From Arthrospira sp. PCC 9108 (GTDB taxonomy: Bacteria; Cyanobacteriota; Cyanobacteriia; Cyanobacteriales; Microcoleaceae), in NCBI GenBank assembly GCA_016745315.1, contig CP066886.1, positions 5,704,501 through 5,768,500 of the forward strand: DNA of 64,000 bases, written 5' to 3'. The translations under genes were made by a program, and so were the position numbers. Shown here piece after piece: positions 55,849 to 64,000 of the stretch. The stretch's first letter is position 1, and each line of letters opens with the position of its first letter. Below the pieces are notes generated by a model that saw only the letters and a program-made list of their open reading frames with translations, searched no databases and had not been told where the DNA came from.

Positions 55849-58800
55849 ATGTACCTAAAACAAGACAAACTCCAACATATTAGTACAATTACCCATGAGG
55901 GTAAGGTTGTTGTCTTTGGCACTGATAGCAGCGGTAAGATTTTCTATACGGTGAAGCAGGATGGTTTTGAAGATAGTTACCTAAATACCCCTGCTGACCA
56001 AAGAACCGGTTGGGAAACTTGGCAAACCCTAGAGTTTCCGAATGAGGCGGATGATCAATCGGTGATTGAGCAGGAGAAGGCTGAACTCACCTACCAGAAT
56101 GATCCGAGTCGATATTTGCTAAGGTCTCGCTACTCGACCCAAGGCATGACCGCCGTTGCTCCCGTCCAGGTGATTGCTGCCCTGGATCATCTCTATGTGT
56201 TCCGCCAATCCACGAGTAATACCCTGTTGGTTGATCGCTTTGTTCTGGACGGCATGACCAACAAGCTAAATCGGAAACTGGAAGTCCGGTTTAAGCGGAG
56301 TCGGCAAAAGCACACTCCGACCAAAACTATGACCATGGGCAGCAATGGCCTCAGCAACGTCGATACCCTCGACTTCCGAGATGCCAATGGCAATTTATTT
56401 TATGAACCCACAACGGAACTTTGCTTAGTCAACAACCTGCACAAAGGTTGGTTTTCTGTGGTAGTAGTGCCTACTATTGAAAATGATGTTCATCGGTGGC
56501 ATATTTTTGCCTACAACAGCCAAAGTGAAAAAGTTGAATTAACGACCCTTCGCGCTTCCAAGGAAGGACTCTTTGACCTCAAAGACTACACTATTTATGA
56601 AGAAGTCGAAGAGACCTTAGTGCCGAAGAAAATTCCAGGGGTGATTCAGCGAACCCTGGATATTGATGGGGTCTCTATCACCAATGGCCTGTCAGCGACC
56701 AAGTATGATCTCCAGCAGGAACAGGAAACCCAATCTGGGGATACCCAACTGCTGCGAAGTGCCACTAAACTCATGGTCGCGATTCCTACTGATAAAGGGG
56801 CAGCGGCTCTGAGCTTTGCCATTGCTGGAGATGGCACCCTATCTGAAATTGATGAAACTCCTGAACGGACTATTGCCCGCAGTCGTCAGCGGGAAATCTT
56901 GTTGCCCCTCAATACCCTAGACGAAGTCAAAGCCCTCGCAGATTCAACGCCCCCACCCCAGGGGGTGATCCGTGGATTGGCCCTGGGTACTGATGCTGAT
57001 GATGCCGAAGACCTGGTGAAGGTGTCTACCGAAGGAGACGCTGGCGAACTGACCAATGGTGATCTGGTAAAGATTATGGGCACCCAGGATCTGGGTGGGC
57101 TCTATGGTGCTCAGAAGATTGACGACCATACCTTTGAGATTGAACTACCGAATGCCGCCGATAATCTAGGGTATTGGGAAAAAGAAGACCTAGAGGAAGC
57201 GGGCTTGATTTTCGATGGCATGATTGCCGCCTATGAGAAAACCGCTGACGGCAAGCTGCGCGTTACCTGTGACTACCACGGTCTTGAAAATGGAGATGAG
57301 GTGCAAATCATTGGCACCGAAAACTATGACAATACCTATCCGGTGCAGCCCGTTGATGATAATCACTTTGTCATTGAGCGGCGGTGGGCCAAGGCGGAAG
57401 CTGTCAACATCAAGGTCATCTCTCGCAAACGGCGTGGCATTGTGCTGGATGGCGTAAACGACTATATTGAAATTGCCAACCCCTTTGCTAAAAACAAAAA
57501 CTTCACTATTTCTGCTTGGATAAAGCCGATGCAGATCAATACTGGGGCAACTCAAGCTGTGATGGGCAATGATCTATGGCAACCATCGTTGTGGATTACA
57601 CCTGACAACGGTGGCTTACACTACATGGCGTTTGCTGCTCCCAACCAAGAGTCTGTCTTGAGCGGCACCTTCAACAACTTCTTTGATCAGGCAGAGACTT
57701 GGGTTCATATAGCCTGGGTAAAAGATGACAACAGATTCAAGTTCTATAAAAATGGTGTGGAATTTGCTGTTGTTGAGAATGTACCGGAAAAGCTTTACAG
57801 TGATCCATCCAGCAATTATCAGTTCGGAAAAGTAGGCCAAGACTTTTTCTCTGGGCATCTGGCCGAGGTACGGATCTGGTCGCTGCCCCAAAGTGCTGAA
57901 ACCATCAAAAATAATATGTACCTGCAACTGCGGGGCAAAGAGGTGGGCTTGGAAGGGTATTGGCGCTTGGGTGGCATTGCCGAAGGCAAAGTGAGTGACT
58001 TCGCTATCCACGGCAATGAGGGTACCGTTTATGGCGATCCCTACGTCAGTGCGGCTACCCTCAGCCGCAAACTGGCTAGTGGAGCCAATGCAGTTAAATA
58101 CAGCAATTCTGACCTGTTTGCCGTCAGCCAACGCGCCACCTATGAAGAAAGCTTTGAGTTCAAGGTCAATGCTTCAAAACCAGTGACGCTAGCAGATCTC
58201 AACAATGCCGATGGCCGTGGCCAGGACACTAAACTCTTTACCTTCTCCCACTGGGGTAAAACCAGCCGCAGCGCCAACGATACCATTGCGGTCTCGGCAG
58301 TGCAAGATGAGTTTGAAGATCTGGGGAACGGCTGGTATCGGGCTTCTTGTACCCTAACGATTCCCGATGAGATCAGTCTGCTGCGCTCCTTCGAAATTGC
58401 GAAGGTACAAGGTAACTGGAATTCCTTGGAAATTCGCAAGCACCACATTCGTCTGTTGTCTGATTCGATTACATCGGCAAAGTATGTCGATGATATGGCT
58501 TTAAAAATGTTGGCAGATGATCAAGCTGATTCGATGGCAAATTTGAAAGATCTGAAGCGAAAAGAAATGCAAGAAATAACGCTAAAAAATGAAAAACAGG
58601 AGCTAGAAGAAAAACTGGCAGGGCTTAAAGATCTTGAACTAATCAGAAGACGAGTTAATGAATTGATTGTCGAAATTCAAGACCTTGAAATTCAAGAAAA
58701 GAATTGCAAATCGAATTATGATTATGAAGTGAATAATCCTTTTAATTATGTATGCCATATCCAAACGACATACAACGGTTGGTTCTGTCACTATGATTAT

Positions 58801-61800
58801 AGTGGCTCCTTTCCAACCATAAGAATGTACCCTTCGAGTTCTGGTGCTGGTGGTAAATGGAAATTCAACAAGATAAGTCAAGAATATTACACAATTCAGA
58901 CGACATACAACGGCTGGTTTTGTCACTATGATTATAGTGGCTCATTTCCAACTGTAAGAATGTACTCCTCGAGTTCTGGCGCTGGTGGAAAATGGCAGCT
59001 AAACAAGGTGGATCAAAAATATCATACAATTCAGACGACATACAACGGTTGGTTCTGGAACTATGATTATAGTGGTTCATTCCCAACCACGAGAATGAAG
59101 CCTTCGAGTTCTAATCCATGGCAACTTGTCAAGACGGAAGAGCAAGTCAATGATGAGATAGAAAAATCTCGACAAGCATGGCAAAAGATCACTGAACTGC
59201 TTAAGCAAAAGAGAGATCTATTGTATGTAAGCAGGCAAATTTTAAGTGCTGGTGATCAAGAAAAAGAAGCATGGGAAAAACGATTGGATCAGGTGATTTC
59301 TCTGCTGACCCAATTGCAAATAGAGATAAATACTCTGAACACAGACTTTCTTAAGTTCATCAGTAATTCTCATGTGAAGCCCCAGGTAATGCCTGAAGTT
59401 GCCAAAGACGACAATGACTTAGTGACTCAAGGAGCACTGCTCGGATTTTTGCAGCCAGCGAGTCGGCTTCATGCCCTAGAAACTTGTGAAGGGAACGTCC
59501 AACTGAGTTACTTCGATACCCAAGGGCGGATGCGACAGACTAACTACGATGCCACCGCTGATAGTCGGAATGCCGCCTTTGAACAATGGGTTCCTGATGC
59601 CTACCGAGCTTGCCTCAACTTCAATCTTAGCAAGAGCGTCTTGACCTTAAATACGGCATTGCCCCTACCTATGGACTGGAGCATGGAGGCTTGGTTTGTC
59701 TATCCCTTGCCTGAAAAATTGGAATGGAATACCTTAAGTCGTTCAGACAGTGAGCACCATGTTTTAGTAAAAGATGGCAAACAGTTAGGTATCTACTTAC
59801 GAGATGGCATTCAAGAACAGAGATTCTTTGACTGTGGCTTCAATTTAGATCAGCTCTCTCCAGGTTGGCATCACCTGACCGCAGTCGCTAAAGGGGATAC
59901 CACTCTGTTCTACATTGATGGTCAAAAGGTTGGTGACACTAAAGCGAAGGCTCTAGCCGATGCCCAGGAAAGTTTGACAAAAACACCTAATGATTCTGCT
60001 GCACAGCAGAAGGTGGAAGCCATCAAGAAGGCAATTCTCAAAGTGGTTGGTGTTATTCGCACTATTGGTAATGCACCTGGGGGACAACCCTTTGGCAAGC
60101 TTTCCGAAGTTCGCATTTGGGGTGATGCCCTCAGTGAAGAGGAAATTAATATCAATAGCAAAACTTTACTCAGTGGTAATGAACCAGGATTACTAGCCTA
60201 CTACCCCATGAGTGAAGCGACGGGCGTAGAAGTCCGCGATCATTCTGGCAACAGTAACAATGGCACGATATCTAGTGCTAGTTGGTGGGCTTCCACGGTA
60301 CCCATTGGTAATCTGGGAAATACTGTGATGCAATTCGATGGCGTGAACGACCACATCACCTTGCCTGAGATGAATATTAACTACTCAGAAGGGTTCAGTT
60401 TAGAAGTGTGGGTGTGTCATAAGAGTCTCAAGAGCTGGTCAAGAATCATTGATTTTGGTAATGGATCCGGTGCAGATAATATTCTGCTAGCTAATTCAGC
60501 CAAAACCAATACCCTAGTGTTTGCTGTCAATCGAGGCTCTTCTGTTCAGGAAAGAATCGAAGTTGCAGATATCTTGATACCTGGAGAATGGACGCATCTT
60601 GCTGCAACTATTGACGCTTCCGGCAATGCCAAAGTCTATAAGGATGGTCAGCTCCTCCGCTCAGGAACTTGTCACTTGCCGAATAGCATCAATCGCAAAA
60701 ATAATTACATTGGGCGCAGTAACTGGTCTGTTGATGAATACTTAGATGCTCAAGTTTCCGATCTTCGGATCTGGAACGTTGCCCGCACCCAGAAAGACAT
60801 TCAGGCAGACATGAATACCCGACTCGGCGGCAAGGAACCTAATTTGGTTGCTTACTACCCACTGAATGAAGTCAAGCTGGAAGGCAACACTCGCAAGGTG
60901 CAAGATCTAGCGGGCAACCGTCATGGCACTGTCCACGAAGCCTTAACCACGCAGGATAATACCCTGCCCATTGGCGGCGATGCCTTAGTCTCTGCGGAGT
61001 ACAGCACCGTTACCTTGGAACCCGCCACCAAGCGCAAGGTGGCGATCATGCGGCGCTTCCTGGGTGCGCCCACCACCAATGGGGCCACGCTGCTACCCGA
61101 TAAGCGAATTGAAACCCTAGAACTGAAGTGGATTGGTAACGCCCAGTTTGCCCCGACCCTGCTGGGGTACATTGAAGGCCCGCCTCCCGTTCCCAGCGAG
61201 AATTTGACCATCGAAGAAGACTACAACGGTGCCACCTCGGTGGAACTCACCATGTCGGAAGACGTAGACTTTAGCTGGAACCGCGCCCAAGATAGCGGAT
61301 TAGGTGCAGCGGCAGAGATTTTTGCCGGGGCAGAGACAGAGGCATCTGCTGGTCTTTTCGTCAGTGCAAGAATCGCCACCATGCGAGCCGGATTCAAAGG
61401 CAACTTTGACTTCAGCTACCAGTTCTTAAACGAGAGCAACATCACCTCCAGTTCTTCCCTCAGCTTGACCGACAAACTGGAACTGCGGGGCACCCCTGAG
61501 GTAACTCCCCACTTTCCCCACTTGGGCACCCGTTTTATCCCCAAGAATATCGGCTATGCCCTGGTGGTCTCGGCCATCTCCGATGTGTTTGTGACCCGCC
61601 TAGCCCGCAGCGGCAAGATGGTGGGCTACCAAGTGCGCCCTGTGGAAGGTCTGCCGCCGGATGTGAATACTATCACCTTCTTGATGAACCCGGCCTACAC
61701 CATGAACGGCAGCCTAGATGGCATGACCGGCAGTAGTGCCACCAGCGATCGCTTCTTCAAACATGTTCCCGAAATGCGATCGCAGTATGGCTCCCTCTAT

Positions 61801-62880
61801 CCGGCTAGTTATTACCGATTGAAAGAAGCCTACGACCTAAAGGAGCAGATCGAAGCAGAGGACAAGCGGCGAGAATCGTACTTCTCTAACTTCAATGTGC
61901 GCCTCTTGGATGAAACCTCCCTAAATCGGAACATTGACAGCGGCCCAGCACCTAGCACGATTGGTGTTAATCGAGAGGAAGATAAACCTGCCACCGAAAT
62001 GACCGAGGAGGAGAAGAAGGCTGCCGATGCGGCGAAACAGCAAAATCTCCAAGCCAATGCCAATGCCAATGTGGATAAACAGAGTCAGGCTACCCAAGCC
62101 AAACAAGCGGAGATTCAGAGCAAAATCACTGACCAAGAGAAACGAGTGCAAGCCACAGAAAGCTTTGCTGGTTGGCAGAGACGAATGGAAGATCTACAGA
62201 TTCGTGCTGCTAAACGCAACATTGTCAACACCTATGTCTGGGATGCCGATGGTGGACTGCGCTCAGAACAACAAAGCTTTGCCAACACAGTTGAACATAC
62301 CATCGGTGGTTCATTTACGATGAATGCAGCCTTGGGGGCGGAAGCCAAATTTGGGGCCATGGCGACCGCAGAGCTAACCGCCCAGGCGACGGTAAACTTG
62401 ACCCAAACGATGACCAAAACTGAAGCTCGTAGTAAAGGTTTTGAGCTAACGGTAGACCTCGGTGGATTAGAGTACAAGGGCATCACCGACTACAACGATC
62501 AGCCTATCCTGCCTGGAGAAAAAGTAGACCGCTATCGGTTTATGAGCTTCTACCTGGAAGGCAGCACCGATCACTTCCAAGACTTCTTCAACTATGTGGT
62601 TGATCCCGAATGGCTACGCAGCAACGACGAAGAAGCGCGGGCACTGCGCCAGACCCAGGCGGGCAAACCTAACAAGGCGTGGCGGGTGCTGCACCGCGTC
62701 ACCTATGTGGAACGTCCAGCTTTGATGGGCTTTGGTCGGGACGTGCGTAAATTGCGGGTGGCGGCTGAAGTTTCAGAAAATCAAGCACTGTTGGATAAGA
62801 TTGCCAAATTGGAGGATAAAAACCAAAAACTTGAGGAAAAACTGGATACTATCCTCGGCTTGTTGAAAGAGCAGAAATAG
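55849..62880 (+). CDS. Giant LamG-domain protein, 2343 residues
   Basis: Longest gene of the window. No signal peptide or membrane helix is visible. N-terminal 520 residues are beta-rich and contain two related strands units with GD-V-IxGT (about 399-430 and 473-510). A LamG-like jellyroll lies at about 528-705 (GIVLDGVNDYIEIANPF, HLAEVRIWS), a coiled coil at about 882-962, three 36-45-residue repeats at 971-1096 (IQTTYNGWFCHYDYSGSFPT), another coiled coil to 1175, LamG domains at about 1255-1468 and 1491-1698, and then a long C-terminal part. The latter has a beta-rich block (VSARIATMRAGFKGNFDFSY), an Ala/Lys/Gln coiled coil at about 2040-2130, and a terminal coiled coil (KLEDKNQKLEEKLDTIL). 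Three 45-residue repeats are what a beta-trefoil would need. LamG and trefoil both suggest carbohydrate binding. HIP1 sites are sparse compared with neighbours, consistent with transfer. Function unknown. Confidence 0.85.
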   Translation: MYLKQDKLQHISTITHEGKVVVFGTDSSGKIFYTVKQDGFEDSYLNTPADQRTGWETWQTLEFPNEADDQSVIEQEKAELTYQNDPSRYLLRSRYSTQGMTAVAPVQVIAALDHLYVFRQSTSNTLLVDRFVLDGMTNKLNRKLEVRFKRSRQKHTPTKTMTMGSNGLSNVDTLDFRDANGNLFYEPTTELCLVNNLHKGWFSVVVVPTIENDVHRWHIFAYNSQSEKVELTTLRASKEGLFDLKDYTIYEEVEETLVPKKIPGVIQRTLDIDGVSITNGLSATKYDLQQEQETQSGDTQLLRSATKLMVAIPTDKGAAALSFAIAGDGTLSEIDETPERTIARSRQREILLPLNTLDEVKALADSTPPPQGVIRGLALGTDADDAEDLVKVSTEGDAGELTNGDLVKIMGTQDLGGLYGAQKIDDHTFEIELPNAADNLGYWEKEDLEEAGLIFDGMIAAYEKTADGKLRVTCDYHGLENGDEVQIIGTENYDNTYPVQPVDDNHFVIERRWAKAEAVNIKVISRKRRGIVLDGVNDYIEIANPFAKNKNFTISAWIKPMQINTGATQAVMGNDLWQPSLWITPDNGGLHYMAFAAPNQESVLSGTFNNFFDQAETWVHIAWVKDDNRFKFYKNGVEFAVVENVPEKLYSDPSSNYQFGKVGQDFFSGHLAEVRIWSLPQSAETIKNNMYLQLRGKEVGLEGYWRLGGIAEGKVSDFAIHGNEGTVYGDPYVSAATLSRKLASGANAVKYSNSDLFAVSQRATYEESFEFKVNASKPVTLADLNNADGRGQDTKLFTFSHWGKTSRSANDTIAVSAVQDEFEDLGNGWYRASCTLTIPDEISLLRSFEIAKVQGNWNSLEIRKHHIRLLSDSITSAKYVDDMALKMLADDQADSMANLKDLKRKEMQEITLKNEKQELEEKLAGLKDLELIRRRVNELIVEIQDLEIQEKNCKSNYDYEVNNPFNYVCHIQTTYNGWFCHYDYSGSFPTIRMYPSSSGAGGKWKFNKISQEYYTIQTTYNGWFCHYDYSGSFPTVRMYSSSSGAGGKWQLNKVDQKYHTIQTTYNGWFWNYDYSGSFPTTRMKPSSSNPWQLVKTEEQVNDEIEKSRQAWQKITELLKQKRDLLYVSRQILSAGDQEKEAWEKRLDQVISLLTQLQIEINTLNTDFLKFISNSHVKPQVMPEVAKDDNDLVTQGALLGFLQPASRLHALETCEGNVQLSYFDTQGRMRQTNYDATADSRNAAFEQWVPDAYRACLNFNLSKSVLTLNTALPLPMDWSMEAWFVYPLPEKLEWNTLSRSDSEHHVLVKDGKQLGIYLRDGIQEQRFFDCGFNLDQLSPGWHHLTAVAKGDTTLFYIDGQKVGDTKAKALADAQESLTKTPNDSAAQQKVEAIKKAILKVVGVIRTIGNAPGGQPFGKLSEVRIWGDALSEEEININSKTLLSGNEPGLLAYYPMSEATGVEVRDHSGNSNNGTISSASWWASTVPIGNLGNTVMQFDGVNDHITLPEMNINYSEGFSLEVWVCHKSLKSWSRIIDFGNGSGADNILLANSAKTNTLVFAVNRGSSVQERIEVADILIPGEWTHLAATIDASGNAKVYKDGQLLRSGTCHLPNSINRKNNYIGRSNWSVDEYLDAQVSDLRIWNVARTQKDIQADMNTRLGGKEPNLVAYYPLNEVKLEGNTRKVQDLAGNRHGTVHEALTTQDNTLPIGGDALVSAEYSTVTLEPATKRKVAIMRRFLGAPTTNGATLLPDKRIETLELKWIGNAQFAPTLLGYIEGPPPVPSENLTIEEDYNGATSVELTMSEDVDFSWNRAQDSGLGAAAEIFAGAETEASAGLFVSARIATMRAGFKGNFDFSYQFLNESNITSSSSLSLTDKLELRGTPEVTPHFPHLGTRFIPKNIGYALVVSAISDVFVTRLARSGKMVGYQVRPVEGLPPDVNTITFLMNPAYTMNGSLDGMTGSSATSDRFFKHVPEMRSQYGSLYPASYYRLKEAYDLKEQIEAEDKRRESYFSNFNVRLLDETSLNRNIDSGPAPSTIGVNREEDKPATEMTEEEKKAADAAKQQNLQANANANVDKQSQATQAKQAEIQSKITDQEKRVQATESFAGWQRRMEDLQIRAAKRNIVNTYVWDADGGLRSEQQSFANTVEHTIGGSFTMNAALGAEAKFGAMATAELTAQATVNLTQTMTKTEARSKGFELTVDLGGLEYKGITDYNDQPILPGEKVDRYRFMSFYLEGSTDHFQDFFNYVVDPEWLRSNDEEARALRQTQAGKPNKAWRVLHRVTYVERPALMGFGRDVRKLRVAAEVSENQALLDKIAKLEDKNQKLEEKLDTILGLLKEQK

Positions 62881-62894
62881 TCGATCATTAGATC

Positions 62895-62933
62895 ATTAAA
62901 AGGAGGGGAAATAATTTCCTCTCCTTTTTTGAT
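62895..62933 (+). terminator. Rho-independent terminator of giant gene
   Basis: AAAAGGAGGGGAAA-TAAT-TTTCCTCTCCTTTTTT: a stem of about 12 bp with one mismatch, a 4-nt loop and a T6 tail, starting about 17 bases past the stop codon. Confidence 0.9.
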
Positions 62934-63225
62934 TGAGGGCGATCGCCGGATGATTTGGAAATTTTGGTTGGATCGAATCATATCAAATCCAGTTAAATAT
63001 AGCAATGAGCGATCGTGTGGTTACAGATTCGGGACTAGGGACTCGGTATTAGGGAGTCGGGAGTCGGATCGAGCGTTTTTACAATTAAGGTCTGTGACGA
63101 CTCCAGCGCTCACTGCTATACCCAGACAAAAACGGGTCTGATACCCGTTTTATAGCCTATAACCCCTATTCTACCGCCATTCTAATGCACTCAAAAGCGA
63201 TCGCATTATTAGGAGTTAGTGCAAA
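62934..63225. other. Boundary region before second recombinase
   Basis: Contains HIP1-like sites, a short repeated GGGACT/GGGAGTCGG run near 63031-63067, and a hairpin AAAACGGGT-CTGAT-ACCCGTTTT at 63128-63150 directly in front of the 24-bp core at 63153-63176. The hairpin is terminator-like on both strands and may insulate the element. Confidence 0.5.
63153..63176 (+). promoter_or_regulatory. 24-bp core before the second recombinase
   Basis: Identical to 32011-32034, and again ends 49 nt before the recombinase start. The bases around it differ from the first locus, so the core itself is what has been conserved. Confidence 0.7.
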
Positions 63226-64000
63226 ATGAGTGCAAGTACAAACAGTACACATAGTGCTACATATCAAGGCTTTCAAGACATTCTTGAGTTTTTCAACCTA
63301 TCCCGCAAACAATGTCCCAAAGGTGTCAGGATTAAACGTAACCGGGGGACAATCCAACTAGACATCACCACTGACCCGGAAACGGGGGGACGTAAACAAC
63401 GGGGCTGTAATTGTCAGTTTACCCCAGAGGGTATCCGCAAGGCTGTTGACAAGGCTTGGTTAGTTCATAAATCCCTTGACGGACAATTTCAGTCGGTGTC
63501 TGAATGGCTGGACTGGTACAAGGCTACTATCCTTGATGAAAACAAAACTCCCCTAAAGAATGACTTAATCACCTACCGTCAAGTGTTTAAAGAGATGGAG
63601 GATGATTACTTTAACGGAGTTCACAAAAACACTAAGCGCAAACGTTCCCGCGATATGGCTAGTGACCAAAGGTCATTTAAACGCTGTTTTCTTACTGTGT
63701 TTAACAAAGTCACAGACTGGGATAGTTACGTTACCTGGGAGGGTATAAAAGAAGCCTTGTATACTCCATTGCCAGACGGTAGCAGCCCGGTAGGACATAA
63801 GGATTTTAAGGACCGATATTACAAGTTAAGGCAGGTAGCGGAACGGGCTGACTGCAAAAAAGCACTGGACAAGCTAGAAAAAATTGACCCTACCCAAACA
63901 GTATTTGCTGAATCCCAAAGTATAGACTTGGATACCTTGTTAAGTTTACTAGACAAAGAACGCAACACTGATTATCGTTCTGTCAAAGAGAATAATGCGC
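63226..64000 (+). CDS. Second tyrosine recombinase-like protein, 3' end outside window
   Basis: 258 codons visible from MSASTNSTHSATYQGFQDIL. It aligns with the N-terminal region of the 32084 recombinase: CPKGVRIKRNRG, a conserved WLDWYKATIL-equivalent (there FWDWYDATIL), LITYRQVFKEMEDDYFNGVH, RSRDMASDQRSFKRCF, GHKDFKDRYYKLRQVAE. The catalytic domain lies beyond the window. It is preceded by the same 24-bp core at the same distance, so both belong to one element family. Confidence 0.85.
   Translation, partial: MSASTNSTHSATYQGFQDILEFFNLSRKQCPKGVRIKRNRGTIQLDITTDPETGGRKQRGCNCQFTPEGIRKAVDKAWLVHKSLDGQFQSVSEWLDWYKATILDENKTPLKNDLITYRQVFKEMEDDYFNGVHKNTKRKRSRDMASDQRSFKRCFLTVFNKVTDWDSYVTWEGIKEALYTPLPDGSSPVGHKDFKDRYYKLRQVAERADCKKALDKLEKIDPTQTVFAESQSIDLDTLLSLLDKERNTDYRSVKENNA

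Noticed and set aside
1..64000. tRNA, rRNA and tmRNA genes
   Set aside because: Scanned for T-loop GGTTCGA-type motifs with matching acceptor stems and for rRNA signatures; none was convincing.

Overview
The window looks like a filamentous cyanobacterium, most likely Arthrospira/Limnospira. The HIP1 octamer GCGATCGC recurs throughout. There is a cyanobacterial sucrose synthase, a ComFB-family protein, a PEP-CTERM-type tail and Uma2 (DUF820) nucleases. The right half is saturated with group II introns, insertion sequences and intergenic repeats, which is known to be characteristic of Arthrospira genomes. I saw no rRNA, tRNA or CRISPR array.

Bases 1-30.1 kb are mostly ordinary chromosome. They hold UDP-glucose dehydrogenase (cut by the window edge) next to UDP-glucuronate decarboxylase, a Uma2 nuclease, a pentapeptide-repeat membrane protein, a ComFB protein, a Ca2+/Na+ exchanger, argS, a cluster of three small membrane-anchored proteins, a hybrid histidine kinase overlapping a REC-GGDEF-EAL regulator, dtd, a His-rich COG0523 GTPase, lpxA, a transketolase-like enzyme and an MBL-fold protein. 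A vapBC module follows, flanked by 202-bp promoter-bearing repeats, then a peptidoglycan-binding repeat protein, sucrose synthase, a GDSL hydrolase whose PEP-CTERM tail is cut by a stop codon, and lysS.

From 30.1 to 38.6 kb the sequence is mobile. An SH3-domain gene is broken by an IS630 element, followed by the 3' ends of two nested group II introns. Next comes a tyrosine-recombinase gene enclosed by 75-bp inverted repeats (74/75 identical). This abuts a 4.9-kb unit bounded by 858-bp, almost perfect inverted repeats. Its cargo is phage-like: a Dam-type methyltransferase, a small membrane protein, a frameshifted gene and a tail fibre with an S74 chaperone domain carrying a nonsense codon. A second recombinase of the same family begins at 63226. 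The same 24-bp core lies exactly 49 nt before its start codon, so this appears to be a family of elements.

From 38.6 to 42.0 kb there is a short chromosomal island: a LysR regulator divergent from a cupin-like protein, and an alpha/alpha-toroid-like protein. From 42.1 to 53.0 kb the sequence is a mosaic. It has group II introns inserted in group II introns (one nest is three deep, with a fourth intron in tandem), an IS1-type element split by an antisense intron, two more IS630 copies, a truncated Uma2 gene and a 1.8-kb tandem array of palindromic HIP1-containing units. From 53.0 to 55.4 kb there are duplicated, decaying toxin-antitoxin units and a PEP-CTERM remnant. From 55.8 to 62.9 kb lies one 2343-residue gene for a LamG-domain protein with a probable beta-trefoil insert, ending in a clear terminator.
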